Of a DNA stretch of 64,000 bases, positions 21,430 to 32,600 are shown in pieces. Under the pieces are notes generated by a model that ran no database searches, was not told where the DNA came from, and worked only from the letters and a program-made list of their open reading frames with translations. Numbering within the stretch: position 1 is the first letter of the stretch; every line of letters starts with the position of its first letter. Both the position numbers and the translations under genes were made by a program. The stretch is from assembly GCA_037576195.1 (NCBI GenBank), contig CM075103.1, forward strand, positions 20,832,001 to 20,896,000, read 5' to 3'. The DNA is from Phytoseiulus persimilis. Taxonomy: Eukaryota; Arthropoda; Arachnida; Mesostigmata; Phytoseiidae.

Positions 21430-21560
21430 GGTACCGGAGCCGCAAAAAACGCGAAAATTTTGCGGTTTTCATTCGCTGAGAACCGCAGTGCCTCGCGGTT
21501 TCTGACCGCGGTTCGCGAAGACTCCGAGAGATATTCTCCAGACGCGGGGGTCGCAAAAAT
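21430..21560. repeat. CCGCGGTTT-type palindromic block (hAT-end-like)
   Basis: A run of GCGGTTT/AAACCGC motifs in both orientations resembles the terminal regions of the hAT element at 51003-51125 and 54175-54271. It truncates the copia integrase at its N-terminal side. It may be a small nonautonomous relative of that hAT. Confidence 0.5.
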
Positions 21561-22433
21561 CATGCGTCTCCGAGTCCGAATTCGAAATCCCACGCTCTTT
21601 CGAACCACAGTTCTCCCCTCTCAGGCATATCTCGCTGATATTCAGGGGTATACGTCATTTGGACCAGGATCGAATGTGGATGAATGCATTTCGGGCTGTC
21701 GGCGAGAAGGTTCTGTGACGCGCTGAATTGAAAAACTGTAGTGTGCTGAGCAGCGTTCCGTGGCACATGCGGCAAAGCGAGATGGTTGGGTAGAATCACG
21801 GGAAGAATGTGTCCGTTGCATGGTGCACCGTGGAACACAAAAGACCTCACGCGCCACTGGAACGAAGAAGACAGAATCTTGCCATTGTTGAATGCAGATG
21901 AACGTGAAAATGGGCGTTCTGAGTTGCCATCATAGTAAGGAAGACGGAGTCTGGGTTCAACTAATCGTTTAGCTTTGGCCCTCGGCGGACGGGAAGAGAA
22001 CCAGGATCACTGCGTTACCGAGCTCGATTTCGGAGGCTACACAGTTCCCATTCGAAATACAGTCTTGCACTGCGAGAAAAATCTTCGTGACATGAAGATT
22101 GAGAGGATTGAGCGAGCACGATGCCCCTGCTGCAAGGACGGTGTCACGCACCCGGCAGAGTGCTTAGAGTTTATTGATAATGCCTAATAAAGTACATCCT
22201 CAACTGTACGCCTCGTGCTGTTTCTCTCCGTGCGATGGGCCCACCGCGCATGCGCCGGCAACGGCGATGCCGGTGGGCAGCCAACAGCCTGTCGGCAGAG
22301 TCAGGTGTCTCACAGCGTTTCAGAGACAACGCACCGAGCACGAGAGAGCGGCCACGACGGCGTCTACAGGAGGATTCCAGATCCAGACCAGAGTATTCCC
22401 TCTTGTAGTATGAGTCCAAACTGTGGCATCACA
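21561..22433 (+). other. Spacer and probable BEL/Pao 5' LTR region
   Basis: The 3' edge is set by the primer site at 22434. An AATAAA signal lies near 22187, followed by a GC-rich stretch, consistent with an LTR R/U5 region. The left LTR boundary could not be found because no 3' LTR copy is visible. The small open frame 21975-22187 has several Cys but no recognisable domain. Confidence 0.4.
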
Positions 22434-22451
22434 TGGTGGCAGCGAGTTAAG
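22434..22451 (+). other. BEL/Pao primer binding site
   Basis: TGGTGGCAGCGAGTTAAG follows a CA dinucleotide and precedes the gag region by about 400 bp. It starts with the TGG expected of a tRNA-primed site. Confidence 0.55.
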
Positions 22452-22848
22452 CGACCCCAGCCAGTCTCAAGAAGAAGCGTCAACCAGGATTCCAGATCCG
22501 CCGATTCAGACGGCGTGACTTCGGACAGAGTTCGTCGCATTATTCAGTTCATCCAGACGGCCGAAGAGGGCAATCAGCTATCGAGGAGCCTTCACAGTCC
22601 TACGTGAGACTCGCAGCGGATATTTCGGAAAATATCCAAGTGCCGACAACCTCAAAATTGCTGCGTCAGCGAAGGCGTTCCTCACGCGCGCAACTCGCAA
22701 TCGGTGTCCAGCGCCAGTGCTTCAAGGGCAATCACCCCAGGCGGCTGGATTTCATTATCAAGGCGAGTCCAGGTCGTTGATTGCTTTTCCGAGGCTCAGC
22801 GCGCCGACACTGTCACGGCCGCGAGAGGTACCGGAATCAGTCTCGACG

Positions 22849-25800
22849 ATGGCATCCACACCGTTGGAGGACGCCGATCAGCTCGAGCTGGATGCCGAGA
22901 CTCAGCTCAGGTCCCGAGTCCCAACCGTCGAGGAACAAACAGAGTTCACCACATTGATCAAGGTGCGAAGGAACGTCAGAACTAGATTCACGAAGAAAGC
23001 TAGGAACCTCGAGGCGAAGATGGAGGCTGGAGTACCAGAGGAACAGATTGACGCGGAGTGGCAAGAATTCGATGACATCTACTCGGAGTTGCGTTCACTC
23101 AACTCCCAGATCACCCCGCTACTCGTCAAATCCGCCATCGCCCAATTCGACGACGCGATGGAGCGGGTTGCAGCATACGACAAACAGTATGCCCGCACCG
23201 TAAGTTTCCTAAAGAAGAAAACGGCAGCAGCGCAGTCGAGCCGGTCGAAAGAAGCACCAGACCAGGGGCCGAAGACGCCAGCACCAGCCCACGCGTGCCA
23301 GACTGCAAGCAAGCACTTCCAACTACCGAAGTTCACGGGCGACTTGGAGAAGTTTCGGGAGTGGTGGCAGCTCTTCAACGTCCACGTCCACAAGAGGGGG
23401 ATGGACCCCATAGAGAAATTCACGCTATTGAAGGAGGCGCTGCAAGGACCCCCATCTTTCGAGATCGCACACTTAGAATTCAGCCCGGACCAGTACGACG
23501 AAGCAGTCAGAATCAACGAGAAGAAATTCGGATGCCAACGCTCAGCTGAGAAGGAGCATCTCCGGGAAATTCGGAAACTGTGTTCAGCCAGGGATCTGCA
23601 CGCGAACGATAAGTTCTTTCGTTTTGTTTCCTCGCTGTCCCAGAACGTCAAGGCGCTGCTATCCTTAGAAGAGTTCACTAGAAAGAATTTTGAAACCGTG
23701 ACGGCGCCAGGCGGCTCGGACAGCGAGCTTAAATTACTTCTAGAGTACCTAGAGAGAGAGGTAGAGATCAAACGATCTTGCGGCCCGTCGGCTCAGCCGG
23801 GACCAAGCAGTCCCCACAGTTCCCGTTTCGGTAGGGATTTCAGCTCTAGCGATAAAGACAGGCAATTTCATTCAAAGCCGGGTAACTGGAAAGGTAGTCA
23901 GCACGAGCCAGGCAGGGGCACCGTTGGATTTCTCGCAAAGAACGCAGCAGTAGACCACTCCTGCATATTTTGCTCCAGCCCGAAACACGAGTCAAAATCG
24001 TGTAGAAAATCATTATCGTATGAAAAAAAGAAGGAACTTTGCGACAAAAACATTGCGTGTTTCAAATGCCTCAGGCGCAACCATTTCGCGAAATAATGCG
24101 GGGTTAAGATTGTCAAGTGCGAAAGGTGCAACCGAGGGCATTACGCGATAATGTGCGACGCCGACAGAGCAACGGGTCAGCAAACAGAGGCGCTCTCAAC
24201 CCAGATAGACACGGGCAAGCTCAAAAGGACGCCGAAGGGATTAGTTTTCTTTCAGACCGGCCTGGTTTGGGTAAACTGCCCTTCAGGCAGGCAAGTGTTC
24301 AGATTCTTCCTGGACTCGGGGTCGGAGCGGTCTCACGTATCAGAGTATGCCGTCAGGGCTCTCAGCTTGAAACCCGTATACGCGGAAAGCCTTGCAATGA
24401 TCACGATAGACGGAAACGTATCCAGCTTCAAAAAGCACAACCTGTACAGCATCGGGCTCCAAAGCAGATTCGACAGCGAGATGGCCGTGGAACTCGAGGC
24501 GACAGAACTTCAAGAAATAGCCCGGAGGCACTTCCCGGTATCGCCGGAATCCTGGAACCTCGCTCCATTGGCGGACCACGGCGAGAACATAGGCAGGCGT
24601 GAGATAGACGCTCTCTTGGGCTGGGATATCATACCCAAAATTAAGTGCGGAACGGAGCACGTTTTCGAAAACAGAATGGTCGCGAACGAGACCATTTTCG
24701 TCTGGATAGTAGCGGGAATGGACGAGTCTCGGAGCGGAGGCGCGCAGTCGCAGGTCTTCGTGACAGCGAATTTGTACCAGCCAGGTACCAGGCTGAGATC
24801 CGCACAAGTCATCAGTATGGCAACAGCTACAGCGGTTAGCACGCCGGAAACCGGCACAGCACCGACTGCACCCAGTCCAGCTGTTTTGGGTTCAGCCGAA
24901 AACGCGCGGTTAGAGACCGCCGACAGGTCAGCATTCCATGAGGAAATCAAAGCCGACCTACAGCTTCTGTGGTCAACAGAATTGCTGGGGATCGAAGAAG
25001 CAGGCCAGGAGTCGGGCGACGCGGTCGAGGCAGAACTACAGAATTTTTTCAAAAATAATCTAGAGAGGCTAGAAGAAGGCCGATACATGGTCAGTCTCCC
25101 TTTCAAGGAGAATCTGAGAGCGCTGCGGGACAACGAGAATATTGCGCGAGGCAGCTTCAAGAGATTTCTATTCAAGGCTTCCAAAGACAGAGAACTCCTC
25201 GCGGCAGTAGACGAAGAAATGAGTCGGTACATAGGGAAAGGCTACGCGGAATCAGCATCACCGAAAAGGCCAGGCGAACCAGTTCATTATCTCCTGATTC
25301 TGCCGGTGGTCAAGAGAGACCCAGAGAAGAAGCTTCCAAAAGTCAGAGTCGAGAAGGACGCGGGCGCGCGCAGAAAAGACGAGGCAGCGCTCAACGACGT
25401 TCTCCACGATGGTCCAAACCTATTGCCGGACATTTTCAAGGTCCTGTTGAGATTCAGAAGGGATGAGATCGCGGTGGTGTCGGACATTGAGAAAGCATTC
25501 CTGCAATACAGGATCCGCCCCGACCACCGCACTTTCCTGACATTTTTTTGGGCCCCGGGAATTAGCAGCGATCCGCGGGCGCCAAAAAATGAGTTTTGGA
25601 GCACGACGCTCGATTTCGGGACATCAGCGTCGCCATTCATTCATTGCGCCGGGTTGACGTACCATATCAGACACCTCGCGCAACAACACCCTGACAAAGC
25701 GCACTTTCTGAAGGACTTCGAACAACATTTCTACATGGACGAGCTGGTCTTCACAGTACAAGCAGAAAACGAGGGGGTGGAGTGTTTCGAATTCATGTTC

Positions 25801-26142
25801 AAAGCGTTCCAGACCGGAGGTTTCAGACTGCGCAAATGGGCGACGAATAGCTCAGACTTAGGTCAAAAGATACGAAAATCACTCAGCGACCCGGAAGTTC
25901 AGGTCGCCTTCGATCAAGAGGATTTCGAATTCCTAGGAATAGGTTGGAATCAGAAGACAGATCAACTTCACATAGACGTCGCGCCGGCGATAGAAACACT
26001 AGAAGCAAACATTCCGTCGACGAGAACCATATTGAAAGGGTCCAGGACACAGGGACGCAAACACGAGGGAAGCGCGCAGACGGATTCGAGGGAGAGGAGC
26101 GTCATTGGCAGGTCCAACTCAAGAGGAAACCCGCGGTATTAA
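22849..26142 (+). pseudogene. BEL/Pao gag-pol (gag, protease, reverse transcriptase)
   Basis: The start is chosen at ATG 22849 (MASTPLEDADQLE), although the frame is open from 22717. Gag has a helical N terminus and LPKFTGDLEKFREWWQLF, the conserved DUF1759-like block. Zinc knuckles follow: CIFC..H....C near 23967, then a second at about 24057-24102 that contains an in-frame TAA (24094-24096). The frame continues with a third (KCERCNRGHYAIMC). The protease is FFLDSGSERSHVS. The reverse transcriptase shows VVSDIEKAFLQYRI, and the catalytic box reads FYMDELVFT, where YxDD is expected, so the second Asp is Glu. The frame loses homology after about 26000. RNase H and integrase are absent. Confidence 0.88.
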
Positions 26143-26628
26143 AAAAAGCGAGGGTTCGCTGGAAGCATTCGCTCTGGTACCCTCGGTACGATGACGGATA
26201 GTATGATTCAATGACATGATTGATAAGTACTTGAGTGGCATAGCGAACGCACACCTCATTTGTGCCAAAATATTCATGGGCTCTCGCCTCCCGCAGATTC
26301 ATCCTTGTCGAAATCCGTTTCCGTTGCAGGAGCGACCGGTTCGTTGAGGTGTCACCAGCCCTATTCTGAATGAGATACAATGAAGGAGATTTAAAATTGT
26401 CAAAGAGTTCTCCCTGAGTGGTACCCATATTTCGCCAAAGCTCTCATCATAACTGGGTCTCACTGGGATGGCTTTGCCGCTACTGCCGTCATCTGGAACT
26501 GGAACCGACCGTTAAATCTCCCGAAGAGCATAAGGTTTCGACTTTCGATACATTGGATGAATATCGAATCGATTGACTCGAGAGACTCTTCTGAGGTCCA
26601 TTCACCAAGATACGTTCACCCGTAACGG
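26143..26628. other. Unassigned stretch downstream of BEL/Pao
   Basis: No recognisable coding sequence is present. It may include decayed BEL 3' sequence. Confidence 0.3.
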
Positions 26629-26658
26629 GTGTATCCATCTGCTCCCGTCGAACGTATA

Positions 26659-27438
26659 ATGTATGCACTCCTCAACAAACACAGAGGACTGAGGGTCAGG
26701 ACGTACGCGTCTCTCTACACCGCGAAGCTCTGCCAAAAGGCAACAGCTGAGCTGGAGAAGGCAGACCACACCTGCTTTGCAACAGTCCTCGTGTGGGGAG
26801 GTCAAAGTTTCTTCCGAGAGGCCTCGTACCAGAGGAGCGAGGCTGTCGCGGAAGCGCAGCAAGCACTCGAGGAGCTCAGGCGACACGAAAAAGTCAACAG
26901 GGCAGTCAACACAACCTTTCGTGTAGACAACAAGAACTATGGCCCTTCTGCGTACATAGACAACCTGCTGACCCGGCTGGAGGGCAGCACTGGGACAATA
27001 GATCTCAGGTATATTCCAGAACGCCCTGCGTTTAACGCAAACCAGGTCTGGAATGAAGCTGGTCAGGTCGAGGCGATGATCAGGATTAGTCGCCAAATAG
27101 GTGGAGGCCTCCATCCGCCCTCGGCCGACATCGATCAGCCGACGGCGCAAAAAATCTGTGTGCGCAGCCGGAACCCAGAGTCGAGACAACCGAGACCAAG
27201 GAGGAACCCTCCACCTCTGGCGCTCGTAAGGTTCCGACCCGTCCGAGCAAGTTCGGAGGCCACCTCAGGCGTCTGCGCCACACAGATCGAGCCTCTGGTG
27301 GAGTCCCCGACTGGGATTGGATTTATTTCGATCTTCCAGGGGTGGATTGTTTTGTATTCACAGATCATTTTTGGTTTTCGATTTCCCATCGTCTTAGGAT
27401 ATCCTTCGTCCTCATCAGGGCCTTCGGTGAGGTCCTAG
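26659..27438 (+). CDS. Unrecognised ORF with possible double-stranded-RNA-binding motif
   Basis: The frame is open from 26629, and the first ATG is at 26659. Third codon positions are GC-rich from 26659 to about 27080, which argues that this part was truly coding. The order helix (ERIMYALLNKHRGL), strands (TYASLY, CFATVLVWGGQSFF) and helix (SEAVAEAQQALEELRR) resembles one dsRNA-binding motif. SAYIDNLLTRLEG may begin a second. The basic residues that usually open the last helix (KKxAK) are missing, so RNA binding is doubtful. Beyond about 27080 the sequence turns Arg/Pro-rich and low in coding character. It may be a gene fragment captured among repeats, part of an element, or an old viral relic. 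I cannot assign a function. Confidence 0.4.
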   Translation: MYALLNKHRGLRVRTYASLYTAKLCQKATAELEKADHTCFATVLVWGGQSFFREASYQRSEAVAEAQQALEELRRHEKVNRAVNTTFRVDNKNYGPSAYIDNLLTRLEGSTGTIDLRYIPERPAFNANQVWNEAGQVEAMIRISRQIGGGLHPPSADIDQPTAQKICVRSRNPESRQPRPRRNPPPLALVRFRPVRASSEATSGVCATQIEPLVESPTGIGFISIFQGWIVLYSQIIFGFRFPIVLGYPSSSSGPSVRS

Positions 27439-28287
27439 TCGTACGGTGAATTCCTGCTGGGAGTATTCTCCTTCCTCGCATTTCGGAACCACGTGTTGGG
27501 CGGTTTCGGGGGCCCCACATCGGGCGCATTTCGTGTCGATGGATGGATCGCGACTGTGTTGTCTGGTCCTAGTCTGTAGCATCCCCGCCCTGGCGAGGGC
27601 TAGAAGACGACTGCCTCGCGAGTTATCGTACAATTCCATTTCGAGACCTCTCGTCCCTTTGGATTGTCGGTATGTACCCAATGTGGATTTGGATTCCATG
27701 TGCGCTTTCCACATGTGGTCCGATTTTTCTTGTACTCGTGTCTTGAGTTCTTTACGAAAGGTGTTCCACATGGGTGTACCTGATGAATGTCTGGCTATTT
27801 CGAGATGTTCAAGGTAGAAGATGGTTCTCAATGTTTCGAGTCTCTCGTTAGCTCTCACTTTGGTTTTTGTGATTTCTATAGCCGTGAGGACAAGTTTCCG
27901 CCACCTGTTTGGGTCCATTACCTTTATCCTCTCAAAATACATCATTTCGCTATTGGTCTCTGTGGCTTCGAAGGAGCTCCATCCGAGTTCTCCTTCGATA
28001 AACTCCTTCGCTACTGTGGAGTGAGGGATTCCCAGGGCCCATCTACCCGCGTCTCTCTGCCTGACCTCGATGTGGGTTCTCAGTCGTCTTGACATTGTGA
28101 TCACTGCATTGCAGTACGTGAGTTGCGGGACTGCTGTTGCTTTCCATGTTACTTTCTTGAATCGACCACACTTCAATGAGCCGCGATTCAATGAGCGCGG
28201 AGAGAAATATCTCTCCAACAAACTTCGAATCCCCAGCAACAGGTGACTGAGGAGGAGGAATCGATAGAGCTTTCCAAAATATCCCAA
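27415..28287 (-). pseudogene. LINE ORF2 C-terminal fragment
   Basis: The 290-codon open frame on the reverse strand carries the post-palm region of a non-LTR reverse transcriptase: KVTWKATAVPQLTYCNAVI, IEVRQRDAGRWALGIP, KEFIEGELGWSSFEA. A C-terminal knuckle (CARCGAPETAQHVVPKC) follows. The palm and catalytic residues are absent. The 5' edge at about 28290 abuts LINE endonuclease-like sequence that runs on the opposite strand. Confidence 0.7.
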
Positions 28288-28329
28288 GACGCCCTCAGAA
28301 AAACATCATCCTAGCGATCCGCTTCCCCC

Positions 28330-29360
28330 GGAGGCACCATCTACGATGACAGAAAAGAAAAGGAATTTCGCATCAAGATCGGTGTTTTCAATATGGATGG
28401 GGCGTAAAACCCAACCACATAAGGAATCCTCTTCCGGGTCGCACTCAAAATTGAAGTTTGGAGGTTGTCAGACCACTATGATATTGTCCTCCTCTCAAAA
28501 ATCCACCTGATGAGCCTGGAGAATCCACCTCGGACCGAAGGATTCACATTTTACGGAAACATTCGGAAATGACCCTCTGGCAGTGAATCGTCCGATGGAA
28601 CCGGAATACATACTTATCGGATCTCCCATGGACGAGATACGCGGGACCGAAAAAGGGGCGGGTTCCATTGCAATAGGCGCTGAGATAGGAAACCGACAAT
28701 GGGCTTTCATCTCAGTCGACGCCGCCATCACCGACCATAACTCGAAAAAGAAACAATTCCAACAGATGGAATGGTTATCCGAACTATGGTTGAGAAGGAC
28801 GCCAAGCTAGTGATCGGGGGCGACATGAACGCCCATATACAAAAGCTTGACGGAAGACCAGATGGCCGAGCCCGGCTAATTGTTGAGCTAGCCGACCAGC
28901 ACGACACCATAATACTGAGCCTGTCCGAAAAACGCGAAGGAAGGATCACACGAACACAGTTGCCATTCGCCCTCAATCGACTATAAACTCTGCAACGCTG
29001 CAGCTTACCGAGAGGTCATGTCCATGCACATAGGCTAGAACAGACAAGTCCTTAACTGGAGCGACTATAAGCTCATTACCCTACACCTCGGTAAGGGCAA
29101 GAGAAATGGAAATATCCAGAAGGCACGAGTGAAATTATTACGGTCACAGGAAGCAGCGGAAACAGCCGAAAATGAACTGTAAGCTTGAGTCAGATCACCA
29201 AGGTCGGCCAACTACAGGGATTCGGTGACTACCCTCCAAAATGCAATTTCCAGCACCAAATGAGGCAGCACTTTTATTCAGAAAATCGAGGTTTGCCAAC
29301 TCATCGGAGGAAGTCGCTGAATATCCATTTGCACTGTTCAACTTCCCGAGTACCTAATCG
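28330..29360 (+). pseudogene. LINE AP-endonuclease remnant, inverted relative to its neighbour
   Basis: On the forward strand, frames with many stops preserve pieces of an apurinic-type endonuclease. FGVFNMDGA begins it, and HYDIVLLSKIHL and IGGDMNAHI (the metal-binding GDxN block, near 28816) follow. DGRPDGRARLIVELADQHDTIILS and a degraded remainder come after. It lies head to head with the ORF2 C-terminal fragment at 27415-28287, as in a 5'-inverted LINE insertion. Confidence 0.55.
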
Positions 29361-29607
29361 AATTACATAGGTGTTGGGCCAACTTCAGGCAGGCCAAGCA
29401 AGAGCTAGAGAAGTGATCCTGTATCAAGGAGAACCGTTCCGAGAGGGGCCCTGCTCTACTGGCGCAGTTCGCATGCGCCGGCAGCTCCCCTCTGACATGA
29501 GACTGGATTAGGAAAGAGTGCCGCAGTTGATTCCCAAAAGAGCCACGCAGACATGACTTTAAATCAGCGTTCGAAGTATGCCTGTGCATGAGGCACTCAA
29601 TCTTGAC

Positions 29608-32600
29608 TTAGAGTTTATAGTTGACAGCGGAGTGACCTTCCGGCTTCATGACATTGACACTCTTCATTTTCTCTTCGGAGAGTTTTGTTCGTTCCTCTCC
29701 CATCAGCAAGCCGTATATGAGGTTGTCCAGCCTCGCAGTTGGCGCTTCAAATAGTACAAGCAAAATCAAAGCCGCCAAGTAGTTGAAGGCCAAATCAGCA
29801 AAGAAGTCCCGGAACTGGAAACGGAGAATAATCGAGTTAAGGACTCGCTAGCGAGGGTTACGAGAAACGCCGACTTCCAATGCGTCAGCGGCTCGACCTA
29901 TACGGCGTAACCTTGAGCTTTCCCGGGGGCGAATCACGAACTCACGTTCTGGTAATACGTGAACGGTATCATATTCCTTGCAGTGAAGTTCTTCAACATC
30001 ACAACCTGCAGCTGCATGAGGTAGAAGCAGAAGGACAGTCGGCTCAACACCATGAAGTTCGGGCGGCTGAGGAACCAACGTATTTTCTCTGCGAAAAGAA
30101 CAGACTCGGAAATTGAGTTTTATGATCCCATAGAATCCTAAAATATTCATGTTGAGAGCTTTGTAATCGGCAGACTGGAATCGAACTCACCTGCTCTCCC
30201 GGCGCTGCACATGTACACGAGCCAGACGATGCACAGTGACCACAAAGGTCGATGAAGACCTGCGTATAGCAGAGATTCGGCCGTTGTGACAGAGCCGCGC
30301 TCATGCCAGATGTGTGTTACTATGGGATCGAGAGACAAGTCTTCTGATTCAAAATTGCCACGAGCTATATCGGTCTTGAAGATTCCTCTCTGATCTGCGA
30401 TCGTATCTCAATATGGAAGTACAATGAGGTTCTTCCTGGGAGGAGCTTGTTCGTTTCAGGGGCAGCATGCTTGCGCTCCGCAGTAGAGAAACCTACCAAA
30501 CACGATCGAGTTGGTGAGAACGGCGAATAGGATCCAACCCATCATCGTGAATGATTTGCTCAATTTGGCGTCCCTGTGATTTTTTATCACATAACCACCG
30601 ATGAGTCCAACGGCCACCGAAGACAAGTGCGGGAGACAACGGTCATGGATTCGCAGAGTGAATTTCACGATCTGGAAGGATGATACTCGTTTTCTGATCT
30701 GAGCGCTGGGGTAGGGAATCAATTTATTTCTGATGTTCTCATCGAGCGAGGCCTCGAACAGCAAACGCGATGCGTCCACTCACCCCTAGGAAATTATTCG
30801 GTAGAATTAACGCCGCCGGGAGGGCACCGTGGTGGAGAGTCAGTGCGACTGTATAGCCGATAGACACAGCGATGAGAGTCGCAACAATGAAAATGCCTTG
30901 AGCCGGTTTTCGGAGCATGAGGAGCAACGGCAGAAGGAGTATGAACAAACATTGCATGTCAACCGCGTTGTACCTTCCGGATCGGTTTGAAAGGGAGTAT
31001 TTAGACTTGAGCGAGAGGCTCAAAGGAATAGGGCAGGAGCCGATTATGAGATCTTCATATCAAACCCTTGGTCACTCTTGGTATTGCGTTGTTCGATAAA
31101 AATGGCAAGAAAACCAATGTGTATGAGTCGATTCTACAAACCATTGGTTTCCAACGCAGGACTGGTCGAAGGCCCAAAAGTTGTTGATGAAGAGAGGGAT
31201 CGACCACCATCTCTGATCGCAGTTATTCTTGAAGAATGGATAGGCGACGTCGAATCCAGGCCCCGATGTTATCAGAGGGAACAGATAAAACATGCAGATT
31301 GCTCCGAGTGACGGTACGAGAAGTCTGAATGCGCGCCGAATGAGTATTATCAGCGCCAGCTTGCCCGCTGTCGTCTGGAAGTTTTTGGAAGCTTTGAGAA
31401 TCTCGGAGGGTGAAAGTCTCAGAACCATCTCGATCTCTTTCCTTCATTCCTGCTCTGAAAACTGTCCGTCGAGAACATCTTCGACACCCTTTCCATGAGT
31501 CTTGCGTTTGCCGTACAAGAAGCACGACATGCAGCGTTTTATGAGTGTGGACCTTCGATGAGTCTCCGAAGGTGTGCGTTGTTATCAGCGATGATTAGTT
31601 TTGATTTCCGGAGATGATATTTGTCTCTCCTCTCGAGAGGGACTTACCTCAATTCTTTGGGTCTCCGCCTTGACGCTCGTGTACATTACGATTCCAGTGA
31701 TGGCGAAGAACGTTTCAACGGCCAGGGTTCCTTGTGTGATCAAACTGAACATGGGGTTTCGCACCGCCATCATGAGTTTTCTCATGCTATCTGGGAAATG
31801 GTTGAGATGAAATGATTGGGCCGGGGAGATATGGAGTACAGAGCCATTCGGGCAACGGTCTCATTTTAATGTGCAAATCACAGCTAGACCATTATGGACT
31901 TATAAACTCCCGCTCATGAAAAATCCTCTCGGAGTCGAGGAATGTCTTCATTTCGGAGTTTTTCTTTCACGTGGATCGGCTCCATGGAGTCCTGTTGAAC
32001 CAGAACGCCGCAAGAAAGCCTCTCGCATGCATGCGAGCTCTTCGCAGCGCGGAATTCACTATACGCAAGCAAATGCAAGCTTGGACATCTGGGCTTGTCA
32101 GGTTGATCAGCATGCAGAAACCGCCCGTGAAATGCAGTCACCAGAGCAAAATTGAACCGTTGTCCGGGACGTACCGAAATTCCCAGGATCACCTCCGAAG
32201 GTATGGCCGTAGAGGATCCAGAAAGAACTCAAAACTCGTATGCCATGGATGCAGTCTAGATATCGGACTGCTGGTGGAACAGTAGATGACGTCACCTTGG
32301 TGTAGGCGGTCCGAGCCGAGAAACAACGGAGGAGGTCGACGACAACTTTGAAATAAATTTCGATGTGAGTTTCTGCTGGCGGGAGCGTCGGATCGAGCAG
32401 ATATTAACTTTGTGATGAATTACACAAATGCGAGACTCTGATCCCAAGATTCCAGAGACGCCATGACGGATGGCCGGCAAACGTCTACTTCGCCGACACC
32501 TGGTCTCATCAAGCATATCTTGATACAACCCAAAATCAGTTGGGGCTGATGATCTTCGGACCGAGATTCGGCTTTTTCTGCTAGCTTCCACGCTCAGAAA

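Noticed and set aside
26602..27189. 195-codon reverse-strand open frame
   Set aside because: It is the antisense shadow of the GC3-biased forward ORF and has no domain.
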